Source: Linnemannia hyalina (Eukaryota > Mortierellomycota > Mortierellomycetes > Mortierellales > Mortierellaceae). From it: 64,000 nucleotides of DNA. The position numbers and the translations under genes are program-made. Below the pieces are notes generated by a model that did no database searches, was not told where the DNA came from, and was given only the letters and a program-made list of their open reading frames with translations. Shown here one piece after another: positions 10,736 to 25,862 of the stretch (position 1 is the stretch's first letter; each line of letters opens with the position of its first letter). The stretch spans positions 1,054,001 to 1,118,000 of the forward strand of contig JAHRHY010000005.1 of assembly GCA_019671135.1 (NCBI GenBank), in the 5' to 3' direction.

Positions 10736-12010
10736 AAGAATATCCTTAAGAGATCTTGAGCTCAGGATCTCGCAAGTGCACAGATAATATTCCCTCATTG
10801 CTGGCTAGCTTGAACCCTGGAAAAAATAAAATATTGGACTCTGTCATCTTTTTCTGTTTGTTTTGTGTAGCATTGGAAAGCGAACCAATAGAGGGACACT
10901 TCTTTTGTGGAAGAATGAAGACACAAAGAAAGTAGACGAAGAGGGAAGAACAAAAGAAGGGTGAGAAACGACGACACCAGTACCGCATGAGTGAGTTGCG
11001 GGAGAGAGAGAGAAGGAAGAGGAAACAAGGCAAGCAATGTTGAGAGCACATTTATTTTCCCTTTTCGTTCAGCGGCCTATTGTTTTGTTAGTCGGATTGG
11101 ATTGCAGATGGATACATGCAGGCATTGAAGCCCAGAATGAGAGAGAGATTACGAAGTGGTGAGGAGAGAGAGAGTGTGAGTGTGAATGTGAGTATGAGAG
11201 TTGGAGTGAAGAGAAAAGAAGAGGAGGTCAAGGGGACAGAAAGAGGTGAGAGAGAACAGCGCGTGAATGCGAGTGCTCGAGCGCAGTGATTGTTAACAAA
11301 GAGTGACCATGGCCATTGAACGAGCATGGAACGATAGAGGGCGTTCTCGACCGATATTGGCTGGCTGTGTATAATATATTTGTGTATGAATGTATGGATG
11401 TATGAAAATGTATGCATTGTTCCTCATTTATTACCCGCTAATGCCAATGAATGAATTGTTTGAAAGAGTAAGCTCCAATGCTTGGATGTGTTTTCGTTGT
11501 ACTGGGTGTTCTGGGGGGAAGGGAACAGCAAATCAATCAAATCAAAGCGAATCAATTAACTACCTCCATCGTCCCAGGTCGAGTTCAACTCCCCCCCTTT
11601 TCCATGTATGTCTTCAACCAACCTTTTTTTTGTCCGTTTCTTCTCTTTTCGTTCTTACTCTCCTTTTCCCTTTCTTTTCTTTCCTCCCCCTCGTCCTCTC
11701 TCTCCTCCTTCCCTTCGCCATCACGCCGCCACTCTTCGTCGTCACTCGCTCCATCACTCACTCCATCACTCACTCCAAAGTTCACTCCACTCGCCATCAC
11801 TCCTTCACTCCTTCTCTCCTTCAAACACCTCCTCCATCCACAAACACACTCCTTCCTTCACTTCCCCTTTTGTGTTCACTCCTCCTCGTTGACTATTTGC
11901 ACCCTCCTATCTCTTTCTTGTCAACACACCCCACCCGACTCTAATAACCCTCTCTCTCACTTCTTCACCTCTCCCTACCACAACACTCAACACATACGTA
12001 TATCCTCAAG
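9315..12010. other. 2.7 kb region with only weak gene candidates
   Basis: No gene can be supported with confidence. A possible + strand first exon is 9438..9497, which codes for 20 basic residues starting MGGKPRKGKST and is followed by a consensus donor GTAAGT. A possible continuation begins at 9562 after a CAG acceptor. A 95-codon ORF at 10116-10403 contains the basic stretch VPKRKKVVQTF. I could not join these pieces in a consistent frame. From about 11580 the sequence is strongly pyrimidine-rich and forms the leader of the Ras gene. The 10980-11270 stretch is rich in GA repeats. Confidence 0.45.
10705..10734. repeat. Homopolymer T30
   Basis: Thirty consecutive T on the + strand in the intergenic region between AP-3 mu and Ras. 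Confidence 0.9.
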
Positions 12011-14583
12011 ATGATGCTCTACAAACTGGTCGTTCTCGGAGTAAGTGTCCATCTATTCACCCAGACTGGACCTCTTTTTCTTGACACCACTTCTGTGCCA
12101 TCTTATTTTGTGTTCATAAACAATGCAAGCTAACAATCTCTAATTTTCTAATGGTCTATTCGCCACTACCATAGGATGGAGGTGTCGGCAAGGTACACAA
12201 CATCAACAATAACTATGGCAGCAGGACATACTTTGGAGAATGACTACATATCCCGCCGATATGCGAACGAACAACAATGTCTACACAGGAGCAACAACTG
12301 CGGATAACTAACCAGCTTTCCATTTGTTTTGCCTCCCATATCCCTTGCCCGCCCCAACCTACCTTTCTTTCTGAACTTCACCCCCTTTTACCGTCCCCGT
12401 GTCCCCTTTTCCTCATCTCGCCCCATCGACACATCCGTCGAATCTTTTAACGGTCGATCCGTCACGTCGCCCCATCGTCATACGACCCCGCTCCAACAAA
12501 ACAACAACCACAACAATCACACCAACCACTCGCCTCTGTCATCATCTCCAACACGAATGGACAAAACTCTAGACTGCATTGACCATCCAGGCAAGTACTC
12601 AACAACGTGAAAATACGAACACAGGACGGGTTAATCGATATGAGAAACTAGATAGCACTGAGGATGTACTCCTGGAGAACTACCACGGTGTTGCAGAAAG
12701 AAGCGGAACTCGTTTTTCTCCTCTGTGTCTTCGTTTGTTCCCACCCTCCCCAGATAGACAAGCTTGTTCGTTTCGCAAACAACCTCCGAACCCACCCACC
12801 ATTTTCCCAATTGTCCCGCTATCGCTCGCTATTACATTTTCCCCGTGTACACATCAGAGTACATTGCAATGGGAGCCAACTAGGCCAATGGTTTTTTTCC
12901 TTCTTTTCCTCTCTCTTTCTCTCTTTCTCTCTTTCTCTCTTTCTCTCTTTCTCTCTTCATACGATTGTGGATATCGCAGGGGTGGAAAACAAACATCTTC
13001 TCATTTGTTCCTTTTGTACCCTCATGCGCGACCATGCTTGTGCCACGAGTCTGGCCCCTTGCAGCCAGCCAAAAAAAAAAAAGGCGGACCTTGTTCGCGT
13101 CCCTTGAATTTTTTGCCCTTCACGGTTGTGGGGTTGAGACAGAGCCAAGGTGGAGGAAGTCAACATACATGCCGCAATACACCAATTCAAACGCCAACAC
13201 CTTTTAACACTGTACTAACTGTTGTCATCATTCATCCTTATTGTCCTTTCTTCATCACCATTCTTGTCAATAGTTGTGCTTAAACCACTTTGTTGGTATG
13301 TGCTTGAAGCTAGTGCTCGTCTGGTTCATTTTTGTGTCGTTGGCATTTTTTTGTTTGGTCTGAGCAGAGTGCTCACATCCCACCTTTTAGGTTCTCAGCC
13401 AAAAGGCCGCGAAACAACAAAAAACTCCTTCACACCAGACTGGGCGCCTCCACCCTTTGGGTGTGGGTGTCAGTTTGTGAAGGGGAAAAAGAGGGCTTTT
13501 ATTGTTGTTGTTCTAGACAAGGACGTGGCATTGTCGGTGACAAATACGAAAATCCAAGCGTGCTCACCATTCCTTCTTTCTCTTTTTTTTATTTTTTTTC
13601 CGTTTTTTAATTTCTCCCTTGGCGTACTGTAAACGTTATCGATGGACACTTTCATTTTGTACTACAACAGAGGTAAGGGACCATTGCTGTGATACCATTG
13701 ACTCGTTCATTTCATGGGTGGGGTGAGCGAGAGGGGTTTAATATTATGAGAGATCTCAACTTTGATAATAACATTCCCTTTTGCCTCGCTCTCATACTTT
13801 CATCGTCGGTATTTTCCTTGCCTACTTTAGACATACGATCCTACCATTGAAGACTCTTACAGAAAGCAGGTCGTCATTGATGACCAGTCCTGCGTCTTGG
13901 AGGTCCTTGATACTGCCGGTCAGGAAGAATACACCGCTTTGAGAGACCAATGGATCCGGTACGCGTTAGCTTCATTTTCTATTCTCTGTTGATGTTCCTT
14001 GTTATTTATGCAGGTCCCATCGGACTTTTTGCCATTCTTACGTCTGCAGTCCTTTGAGGATGCTTGGATTCATTTTTTGGGGGAACTATATGCGTGTGTG
14101 TGTGTATATGAGAGAGAGAGAGACGAAGGTTTCCAATGCACTTCGTTGAACCAAAAAGCTCTCATTTTATTGATCCTGACTGACCGTATTTTTCGACTTT
14201 ACCTTGATATCTCATCACCCCGTCATCCTCAATTGAATAGCGATGGAGAAGGATTCCTGTTGGTGTACTCGATCGCTGCCCGTTCAACATTCGACAGGAT
14301 AAGACGATTCCGTGACCAGATTGTGCGAGTCAAGGATTCGGATAATGTGCCATTGATGCTTGTCGGCAACAAGTGCGACAAGTTGGCCGAGCGCGAGGTC
14401 ACCCGTGACGAAGGAGCGTTGATGGCCAAGTCGTTGCGTTGCGAGTTTACGGAAACATCAGCCAAGACCTGTGTCAATGTCGAGCGGTCGTTTTATAATG
14501 TCGTCCGGATGATCCGTCAGGCCCGTGATGGTGGGGCCCCCCAGCCTAGGCAACCTAAAAAGAAGGTCTGCGCTATCCTGTAA
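12011..14583 (+). CDS. RasB-like small GTPase with micro-exons
   Basis: Seven coding exons: 12011..12040, 12175..12192, 12573..12590, 13274..13295, 13671..13672, 13831..13958 and 14241..14583, giving 186 residues. The P-loop GDGGVGKTALT, switch [14 protein letters not shown], switch [17 protein letters not shown] and ETSAK are intact. The C-terminus is polybasic (KKK) and ends in the CAAX box CAIL, predicting prenylation and membrane anchoring. The FVETYDPT switch I wording matches the Aspergillus RasB class rather than canonical Ras1. These GTPases regulate polarity and hyphal growth. The third intron (12591..13273) begins GC in a perfect CAG/GCAAGT context. The conserved Glu of FVETYD is encoded across three exons, with a 2-nt exon AG at 13671-13672 flanked by acaacag and gtaagg. 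No other AG in that intron interval has an acceptor before it and a GT after it. Confidence 0.9.
12909..12957 (+). repeat. CTCTTT-type pyrimidine repeat in Ras intron 3
   Basis: Tandem TTTCTCTC-like units inside the GC-AG intron, with no purines over about 50 bases. Confidence 0.8.
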
Positions 14584-15030
14584 ATCACCGTCCAGGATCG
14601 CGTATTTCCTTTTAATCTCTTTTTATTATCACGACCACCTAATACTTATGCCCCCACCGACTCACAGAACTCGCTCTCTTTCGTTTTCCTCATTTCTGTC
14701 CTCCGTAATAACTCTCATGCCCACAAATAAAAAAAAAAGCTGATACGACATTTCACTATTCAGACCCGTTTAAGGGTGTTGGATGAATGGTGCAAGGATT
14801 CGATAATTCAACGGTGAAAAGGTTCGAGGGTTCACAGGTCCAATTGGTTCAATTGGTTCACAAGTGGTTAAGATACAAAAAACAACCTGGCGGTTTATTT
14901 TTTCAGACAATGTTCTCATGTAGAACACCGTCAAATGATTACATATGTGCAATTGTGCTATACTTTTGAATGAAAAGAGAGAGCGAGAGAGCGAGAGAGA
15001 GAGAGAGTGGGGAGTGAGGGAAGAAGGTAT
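14584..15030. other. Convergent spacer between Ras and enolase
   Basis: About 450 bp holding the 3' flanks of two converging genes. An AATAAA at 14726-14731 is a candidate poly(A) signal for Ras. A GA-repeat stretch (14980-15007) lies just beyond the enolase stop. No ORF of note. Confidence 0.5.
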
Positions 15031-18185
<3,155 letters not shown>

Positions 18186-19130
18186 TGTGAGAGAGGGTTG
18201 GTTGGTTGGGGTGGGTGGTGTGTGGGGAGGAGGAAGGAAAGAATAAGGAAGAAGGAAAGGTGTTGATGGCGGACTTTTATACTCTCCCTAGGGAAACGCC
18301 GGAAAGAAAGACGTCACTTTTTCTTCGACGAAATTGACCGTTGGAGAGAAGGAGGAATGCATAGATCGAGCTTCGTTGGATTTATTAGCCTTGGCTCGAT
18401 ATTCGGGAACACACGACAAACACACGCTGCACGAGAGAACAGTCTAAAATGTTGGTCAATGCTCCATGAGTAAAAGGCAATCGAGTGCACTTCATTACGC
18501 ATGAGAGGTACTGTATTAACAAAGGCGCTGGATCTGGTCCGTTCTACTCTTGCAGCGGATATGGACGATATGAGATTGGCGTTGATGACATGGGTGCTGA
18601 CACCTAATGTTTGATCAACTGTGGGAGCATCATTGGACGACGAAATGATGTCAGAATGACGCGCCTGAGTCGCGTTGATCACTCAGTCTGCTCAGCCCTT
18701 CGCGTGTCCCTCGTTCCATCTCAATGGCATGCGCCACCAAAATGTGCTGTTATCCAACCAGCATCTTTGGTTTTCACTGGATGTCTTGGAGTATCATCTT
18801 TGAGCGAATAAGGATTAAGGACGATGAAAAAAGGAATACCAGTGTGTGTGTGACGATGGTGTGTGGGAGAGGGCCAGGTGTTTGGTCATCATCGTCGTCA
18901 GTGCAATAAATTTCTTCCTTCCATTTGTTCATGATGATGTTCGTTATTCCTGTTCTTCTATCGCTCTAATCGCCCTTTCTTCTTACGCCTATTTATTCTT
19001 GTCTTTTCCCACCCTTTGTCTCCACTTCCACATCCACCTCTCGTCTTCCTGCTCCACACTCCTGTTACTACTTTCATCTACTCGCACATCAGCACACCAA
19101 CACACCAACACACAACAGCAACGACTAGCC
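18186..19130. other. Divergent intergenic region, enolase and Lam-like gene
   Basis: About 950 bp that must hold both promoters. On the minus strand a 122-codon ORF (18314-18682) has no recognisable domain and ends just upstream of the enolase TATA box, so it is not annotated. The 3' half (from about 18900) becomes pyrimidine-rich and is the likely leader of the + strand gene. Confidence 0.5.
18275..18281 (-). promoter_or_regulatory. TATA box of enolase
   Basis: TATAAAA on the minus strand, about 90 bp upstream of the enolase ATG. It is a full consensus match at a plausible distance for a strong housekeeping promoter; assignment is by position only. Confidence 0.6.
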
Positions 19131-22100
19131 ATGGCACCCCCTCCGAGCTCAGAACCACAAGAGGCCAACGACACGCCGTACCAACCCACCCTTCCTCCTT
19201 CTGCCGACACAACTCCCACACACTCTGAACAACTAGCAACACAAGTCAAACCCCCTCTCGCAAAAACATACAGCAGCACAAGCAGTATCACCCAGTCAAC
19301 AGCACAAGGAGGAGGAGGAGGGGCAGGAGGGTTCCTCGCCACTGTTCGTAGTGCTGCCACGGACATTCTGGGCATCAGTTCGCCTGCATCAGCACCAACA
19401 GCAGGCGGAGAGGCGAACCCGAATGTAATCAACAACAACAACAATGGCAACAACAACGGCCATGATTCCAACGGTGACACCAACGGCACGGAGACTATAG
19501 TGAGTGGTGGTGATGATGAAGCAAGGAGACATGGGAATACTGCTGGCGCTGGTAAGCTCATTTTTTTCTTTTTCTCCGTACTATGCAGTGTGCGGTACTG
19601 TACAACAACGTGTATGGAGTGACTTGTTCTATCGTCGCAGAGTGCTCATACCAGGGAATCGCTGCAGGAATTCAAGTCGCGGCATAAGAAAAGAGTGAGA
19701 GAGAGCTTTGGCAATAGTTAATGCGTGCTGCTGCTCGCCAGCAAAAATACCTTTTATTTTTCGACCCACTTTCATTGGAGTGGCCTCTCCTGCTGCTGAC
19801 TGCAATTGGATCTCTTTGGGCGCGGGGGTGCTTTTTATTACTTCATCGATCGCATCGTGTGTATTGTGTATGTATGAATTTGTGTGCAAGTGTCCCACTA
19901 TCCACCAATCGTCGTCGACCTCTAAGTCGACTTTTTCTTTGTTTGTGCCTGTTCTCTTACGTTTTGGCCTGCCATTTGGACCCATTGCATGCTCGCCCTT
20001 CTTTCTTTCTCTCTTCTGTTCATTCAACTGCCACAGTTGATAGGCATCGTTGTCTGTCATTTTCATACTTTATCACTCTTCTCTCCTCTCCTCTCTTCCC
20101 TTCGCCCTCGTTGACTTGACTCCGTCCCACACACTCCTCAGTTCTTACACTCTTTCCAAACATAGACGACAGTGCTCTTGCTCACTCAACTCACCCACCT
20201 TATTCTTCTTTTGTTCCTCTCACTCTTCTTACATTCATACTCTCTCACTCCACTCCAAAAACCCTCCTTTTCCTGAAACTATCCCTGCCGATTTCCCGTC
20301 TTGCATTGTTACATCCACACCAACCCATACCACCACCACCACCAACGCAGAGAATCAAGGCATGGTCTCCCTTCAGCCAGAGACAATGAACATGGACGCA
20401 TTCCAGATGAACGGCAGCTCCATCCAATACGAACCCTACGAAGCCGACAACAACCTCTCAGTCATGCAGGCTCAAGGAGGCGGTGGACCAGGTAGCTTCC
20501 CAGAGTCGATCGGTAGCGACGGTCAGGAAGACAGCTATAACGGCAGCAGCAACGGCAATGGAGATTACAGCCCGACAGAGTCGACCAGCTCACAGAACGA
20601 CGGCGACGACTACTCAGCTGCCACCATCAACTTTGTCTACGCGAACGAGAAACGCTTCAGCGACTTTCACAGCGTCTTCCGGAGTGTACCTGATGAGGAG
20701 AGGCTGATTGAAGGTAAACACACACTACACAACACAGCATTTTCAAGAACAGCCCCACAGGTCAACGACTCCTCATCCGATCTCCCTTGATCATCCGCCA
20801 ATCGTTCGGTGGATAATTCAACCCTGGCCAGCAGAGAGGATCAAAATAGAGATGGTGAACTTGTTGTTTACATTGTGAGCAGTGTCCCAGAGCCACAAAG
20901 GAGTGACAAGAAGAATAGATCAAGACTCGCATGGTGTGTGTTGTGTGGGAGAGAAAAGAGCATACGTGGCTTTTGTGCCGTCTTGTCTCTCAATTGTGTT
21001 AATTAATATTTTGGGTTATGCCTTCTTGCCAGGGCTGTGTTTTGGGCAATATCCAAACCAACCGTGCCTTGTTTTTGTTTCTTTCTTTGAGATCGTTTGG
21101 GTAAATGTGGTTCACACATAGAGCCCTTCTTCTGTCCATCTCGTGTGGCCACTGGAAAATGAATCAAACATCAGGCCACTTCGTATTCGTTGTCATAGGG
21201 GCTTCTTTGTTTGTGTTCGTCTTCGTCTTTGTGCCTTTTATACCTTGCAATCTTGCTTTGTACATTCATCACTGGTTTGCTAACAGACTCTTTGAACATT
21301 AAAAATCTAAAATAGATTACGGTTGTGCTCTCCAGAAAGAAATCTTGGTCCAGGGTCGACTTTATATCAGCGAGAACCATGTTTGCTTCAACGCCAACAT
21401 CTTTGGGTGGGTCACGAATGTAAGTGTCATTGTACTTGACCTTCCAAGGACCACAGGTCTGGTCCGGAAAATGAATGAATGATAAGCCGAGCCGCTCCAT
21501 TTGTTTTGGCTTCTTTTCGCTGTTGTTTTCGAGCAAACAGTGTCATCTTGTACCAGAGCAGTACAAGTCAAGAGAGGCCTAACATATTGTTGTCAATTGA
21601 TATACTCACCGAGCCCCCCTCGTTTCTTTCTCTCCGTCTCTTCTCTCCTTCCTCTCCGTGTCTCTCTTTGATACTCAACAAACTAGTTGGTCATTGCGTT
21701 CTCCGAGATCACGGCTATCGAAAAACGACTCACGGCGTTTGTGATCCCTAACGCCATCAGCATCGTAACAACAACCAATACCAAGGGTCACTTTTTCGCC
21801 TCGTTCTTGTCTCGAGATGCAGCACACGACCTTTTGATGGCGGCATGGAGAAAGTCGTTTCCTTGTGCAGCCAATGTCTTAGCGGCCCGCAACAACGCCT
21901 ACTTTCGACAGAACCAATCAAACGCCACGTTAAATGATGACGACGACGCCGACTCGTTCATTTCGGCCCGGCCAGCCTCCGACTCGCGGAGGAACCGACA
22001 CAGGCGATCCTCATCGGCGTCTCAGAATTGGACCGCCGACGAGGCCGACTGGGATGAGACTGGCGAGGACATGGACGGCAAGTCGTCGGTTGGAGTACGT

Positions 22101-24030
22101 CGAAGTGGGTCCAAGCGGGCTACTGTCAAGAAGATCTTGAAAGGTAATTACAATTGTTTTGTTTCTGTGATTGGTTTGAAGGGTAAGAAGAAGCTGACTG
22201 ACGAGATCTGCTCCTTGCGCTCAAATGTATTAACAGAAGTTATTGGTCCCATTCTTCCAGATGATGACGGTCGTAACGGTAAATTTCTGGACAAGCATGA
22301 AATATCACCGCTTTGACCTCGAAAATGTCTGCCGGTTCAAGTGAAGTTTTAGTTAACTCGGGATTTCATTCTATTTTCATCATGGCTTGCGTCACATAGG
22401 TGCAGCAACAGAGAGCACTCGTACAGGAAGAGGTCGGTCCCAGTCCGAGTTGCCTCCTCGACCAACCTCGTTTGATTTCAAACAGCAGGCCAGTCCCAAC
22501 AGTAAATCGACCTTTGACTTGGAAGATCAACCCCGAAGTGGACGTTCAGCATCAGAGTCTGCGCCTACTAGCCTCCCCATCAAGACTAACGGCCATGCGG
22601 CGGCTAATGGAAGTGCTCCAGAGGCGGCAGCATTGTCATCAGCAGGAGGAGGAGCACTGGCAGGCACAGGAGCCAACCATGCACCCACAACGTGCAAGTG
22701 CTCCAAGGACGGCCGACACTACGCTAACTCGTTCATGTCGGAAACATACCCAGGAACGGTCGAGAGCATGTGGAAACTCTTGTTCGATTCCAACTTTAGC
22801 AAGAGTTTCCTGACCAACGAGGCCATGAAGGGAGCAGACGTGCAGGAGGAGACCTGGAAGGGAGCTGGCGATGGAACCATGACCAAGGTGACCAAGTATA
22901 CAAAGTGGTTGGGCATGCCAATCGGACCCAAGACGACCAAGGCCATCCTGACAGACGTATGCGAGTACAAGGACTTTGACGACCATGTCTCGACTGTCAC
23001 AACAACCTCGACACCGGATGTTCCCTCTGGAGGAAGCTTTACGACCAAGTGCCGAACCTGTATTACCTGGGCTGGCCCAAACCAAGTGATGGTAGTTATT
23101 ACCGGAGCCGTCGAGTTCACAAAGAGCAGTTGGATCAAGGGTCAGATCGAGAAGGGTGCCGCAGAGGGAATGGGAACACATTACAAGGAGCTGAACGCGA
23201 GCATTCGGAAGCACATTGCTGCCCATCCAGAGGAATTTGGCGGAGCCAGCACGAGATCCGTCTCCGCACCACCTACGTCAGATGCAAGCAGGAAAACTCC
23301 CAATCCAACAAGCAGATCGGTCACCCCAACACAAGATCGCGCAAGGACCAAGCACCAGCATGCACCTACGCAACCTTCGATGGAGAACGGGAAGTCTGAA
23401 AAGGGTCCCCCCGTCACTGCACAACAGTCTGCAGGAAAGAGTGGTGCCGGTGGTGGAGCTGCTGGATTGCTGTCTGGCATTATGGCTTCATTCTCGACGG
23501 GTCCGGATGGCGAGGGAGCATCCCATATGGCCCTGATGACGGTCATGGTGATCGTTATGCTGGCCAACGTCTATATCTGGTTCCAGATCTCGAGCGTAAC
23601 CTCTCAGATCGAGAAGATTCAGGGCGACGTCTTTGCAGAGCAGAGGAGCGGCAGCAGTCGGTCACACATGGCGGCACCACCCAAGGGCGGTGACTATGGT
23701 GGGGTGGATTACGATAGCTTTGGCGACAGTGGATACACACGAGACCAGGAGGAGGCGATGTGGGCTTGGCTCACGGAACGGGAAGAGAGACACCGCCGGT
23801 ATCAGCGTGCAGCGGCTGGAAGAGAATGGAGCCGGATGCGGAAACAGGAGCGTAACGACAAGGACAACGACAGCGATTTCAACGACCACATATCGCCAAA
23901 ATCATCATCATCCTCATCCACATCAGCATTGACGGAGGCGAAACTGCAGGCCAGGATTAACGAACTTCAGCAACAACTTGAAGCCTTGGAGAAGGCCTTG
24001 GAACGTGGCAGCGCGTCCCAAGAACTGTAA
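19131..24030 (+). CDS. GRAM/VASt sterol-transfer protein of the Lam/Ysp (GRAMD1-like) family
   Basis: Proposed exons are 19131..19551, 20351..20713, 21316..21419, 21687..22143, 22261..22278 (18 nt) and 22400..24030, in consistent phase and giving 997 residues. After a disordered Gly/Asn-rich N-terminus come a GRAM domain (about residues 235-345; ENHVCFNANIFGWVTN and LVIAFSEITAIEK), a Ser-rich linker and a VASt/StART-like domain (about 565-725; FMSETYPGTVESMW, GPKTTKAILT). A single C-terminal membrane helix (about 829-848, LMTVMVIVMLANVYIWF) and a terminal coiled coil follow. In yeast this architecture moves ergosterol between plasma membrane and ER at contact sites, with the helix in the ER. 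The first intron (799 nt) is long and looks like leader sequence, so translation may instead start at the Met of NQGMVSL in exon 2. The 18-nt exon may be optional. Confidence 0.87.
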
Positions 24031-24244
24031 CACTACCATCACCATACTACCCCCTTTTGAAAACGACAGCGCAGAAAATAAAACCACGATGATCGTTTTC
24101 CTTTGCAAGTTTTTGTTGTTACTTTATTTGTTGAAGAAAGGAAAGCAATTGTAAGGAAATGAAGAGGGTTATCGACCGACACCTTTGCGCGTGCGTGTTT
24201 GAACGGCTGTTGTCGATTTAAAGCTGCAGATTTCATATTTTTAT
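24031..24244. other. Short convergent spacer
   Basis: About 210 bp between the stop codons of the Lam-like gene and the ING gene. AATAAA at 24077-24082 is a candidate poly(A) signal of the + strand gene. Confidence 0.5.
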
Positions 24245-25862
24245 CTACTTGCGGTTCTTCATGTTGGCGAGGCAAGTGGCGCAATACCACTTTCCGATCG
24301 GAGGCTCCTTCAAACCGACACAGCCATAATGGAACCACTCCTTGTCGCACTGTCCAATGTAAGAAAGAAAACCAGAAGACAGTTTACTATGTGTTAGCAC
24401 AGAACTAGGCTTTGTTTTTCTTTCCATATTCAAATCGATGAGCAGAAGTATATGAATAAACTTACAGAGTCGTTGTCACAGCCAACCATGTCGCCGTAGG
24501 AGACCTGCTGACAGATGCAGTAGAGAGGCTCGTTGGGGTCAATATCCATCATGATGGCGCCCGTGCCTCGCTTTCTGCCGGATGGGTTGCTTCTCGGTGC
24601 CGACATTGGGCCCTTCTGGCTTTTGCGATCTGTGGGGTTAGAAAAGGAAGGAGGGTGAAAATAAAATGGCGTTGTCAATAAGTCGTTGTCTAGGTGGGGA
24701 TATTGACGGGGTGAGGCAGGAGGGAGGGTGGGTAGATAGGGCTGTTGTTGATTTGTTGGGATGATTGGATGTGGGTGGTTGGGATAAGTTGGGAAGGCCA
24801 TTGGCGGCCGTTTACCTCTATTGGCGGATGCTACATCCAGATTGACTTATGGCGGCAATTCATTATCATCCATGTATTCGTTTTTGATTGTTTTGAGCAA
24901 TACAAAAATCAAAAAGTAAAAGGCGATTGCGAGTGCAGCGGCATGAAGTCGGTATATGAAGGAAGAGGTGTGTCAACATTACGCAAAGGATATGTAAGGT
25001 TCGCAAGTTGATGGCAAAGCAAGCGCCAAGGAAGGTGGAGGTATTCGGATTTGTTTGGTGTAGTCATTCGTACCTTTCTTCACTTCACCCGGGTCCTGAA
25101 GGTCGATTCCTAGTCTCTGTGTCTCTTCATCCAGTCGAACTATCTGGCGGTTGATCTATGCATAGGAGATATAGAAAAAGAACAAGATGTTAGGCCACAA
25201 TAACTTACTCATTAGGGCAGCAGTCGTAGACAGGACGACAAAGTCAAGAGAAAGACATACGAGATCGTAGAGTTTAAGACTGTAATCGATCTTTTGGTCG
25301 ACTTTACGCATGGCGGCACAGTACTCCTTTTCGATGTTGAGACGTGCGGCAACCAGGTTTGCGTCCTCCTCTGCAGGTATGCTTGACCGCTTGGCGCTCT
25401 TTGTGTATTTTTTCCAATGACCACGGTATGACTCTCGCAGATCTATTGGTCAAGGAAGAAGGGAAGGGAAGGCAATGGAAAGAGTGGGATTGGTATTAAT
25501 CAGCTATTGTTTCATGATGGCAGCTTAACAGCTGCGGTAGACAAAGAAGCTTTGGGCAGCAAAGTGAAAAGAGAAGAATGTACCAAAGTATTGGGCGTCG
25601 GCCTTGCCGAGTTCTTGAAGACCTTGCTGCACTTCTGAAGGCAGATTCTCGAGGCCTAGGGGAAATATGCATAGAGTTATAGGACAAGAGGTAAGGGAGT
25701 GATGGTCGGTGGCTTGTTAGTCTGGGGCACATAATTTTTTTTTTTGTTTTCCTGCAGTATGAAAAAAAATGCTTGGCGCAGAAACAATAGCAAGCGGGAC
25801 TTACTCTCGATGTATTCTTCGAGAAACTCGCCGGCGGTCATGGGTGGGTTATTGGACATCAT
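24245..25862 (-). CDS. ING-family PHD-finger protein (histone acetyltransferase/deacetylase subunit)
   Basis: Six exons on the minus strand: 25805..25862, 25584..25655, 25261..25442, 25074..25155, 24466..24629 and 24245..24349, giving 220 residues. The N-terminal ING helical domain shows [18 protein letters not shown] and a long helix with [19 protein letters not shown]. The C-terminal PHD finger (about residues 170-216) has the Cys4-His-Cys3 pattern: [30 protein letters not shown] and WYCATC. ING PHD fingers bind histone H3 trimethylated at Lys4 and bring NuA4-type acetyltransferases (Yng2) or Rpd3-type deacetylases (Pho23) to promoters. The short length and simple layout are closest to ING4/5 or Yng2, but the complex cannot be decided from sequence. 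The PHD finger is split by an intron between its third and fourth zinc ligands. Confidence 0.93.

Noticed and set aside
11515..11600. Possible tRNA suggested by GGGGGG ... GAGTTCAACTCCCCCC
   Set aside because: The pairing is superficial: there is no D-arm, no anticodon stem of proper size, and the surrounding sequence is low-complexity leader.
12579..13283. 234-codon + strand ORF
   Set aside because: It runs through Ras exon 3, the GC-AG intron and exon 4; its composition reflects CT repeats.
18314..18682. 122-codon minus-strand ORF between enolase and the Lam-like gene
   Set aside because: No recognisable domain; it lies directly upstream of the enolase TATA box where promoter is expected, and its length is within chance.
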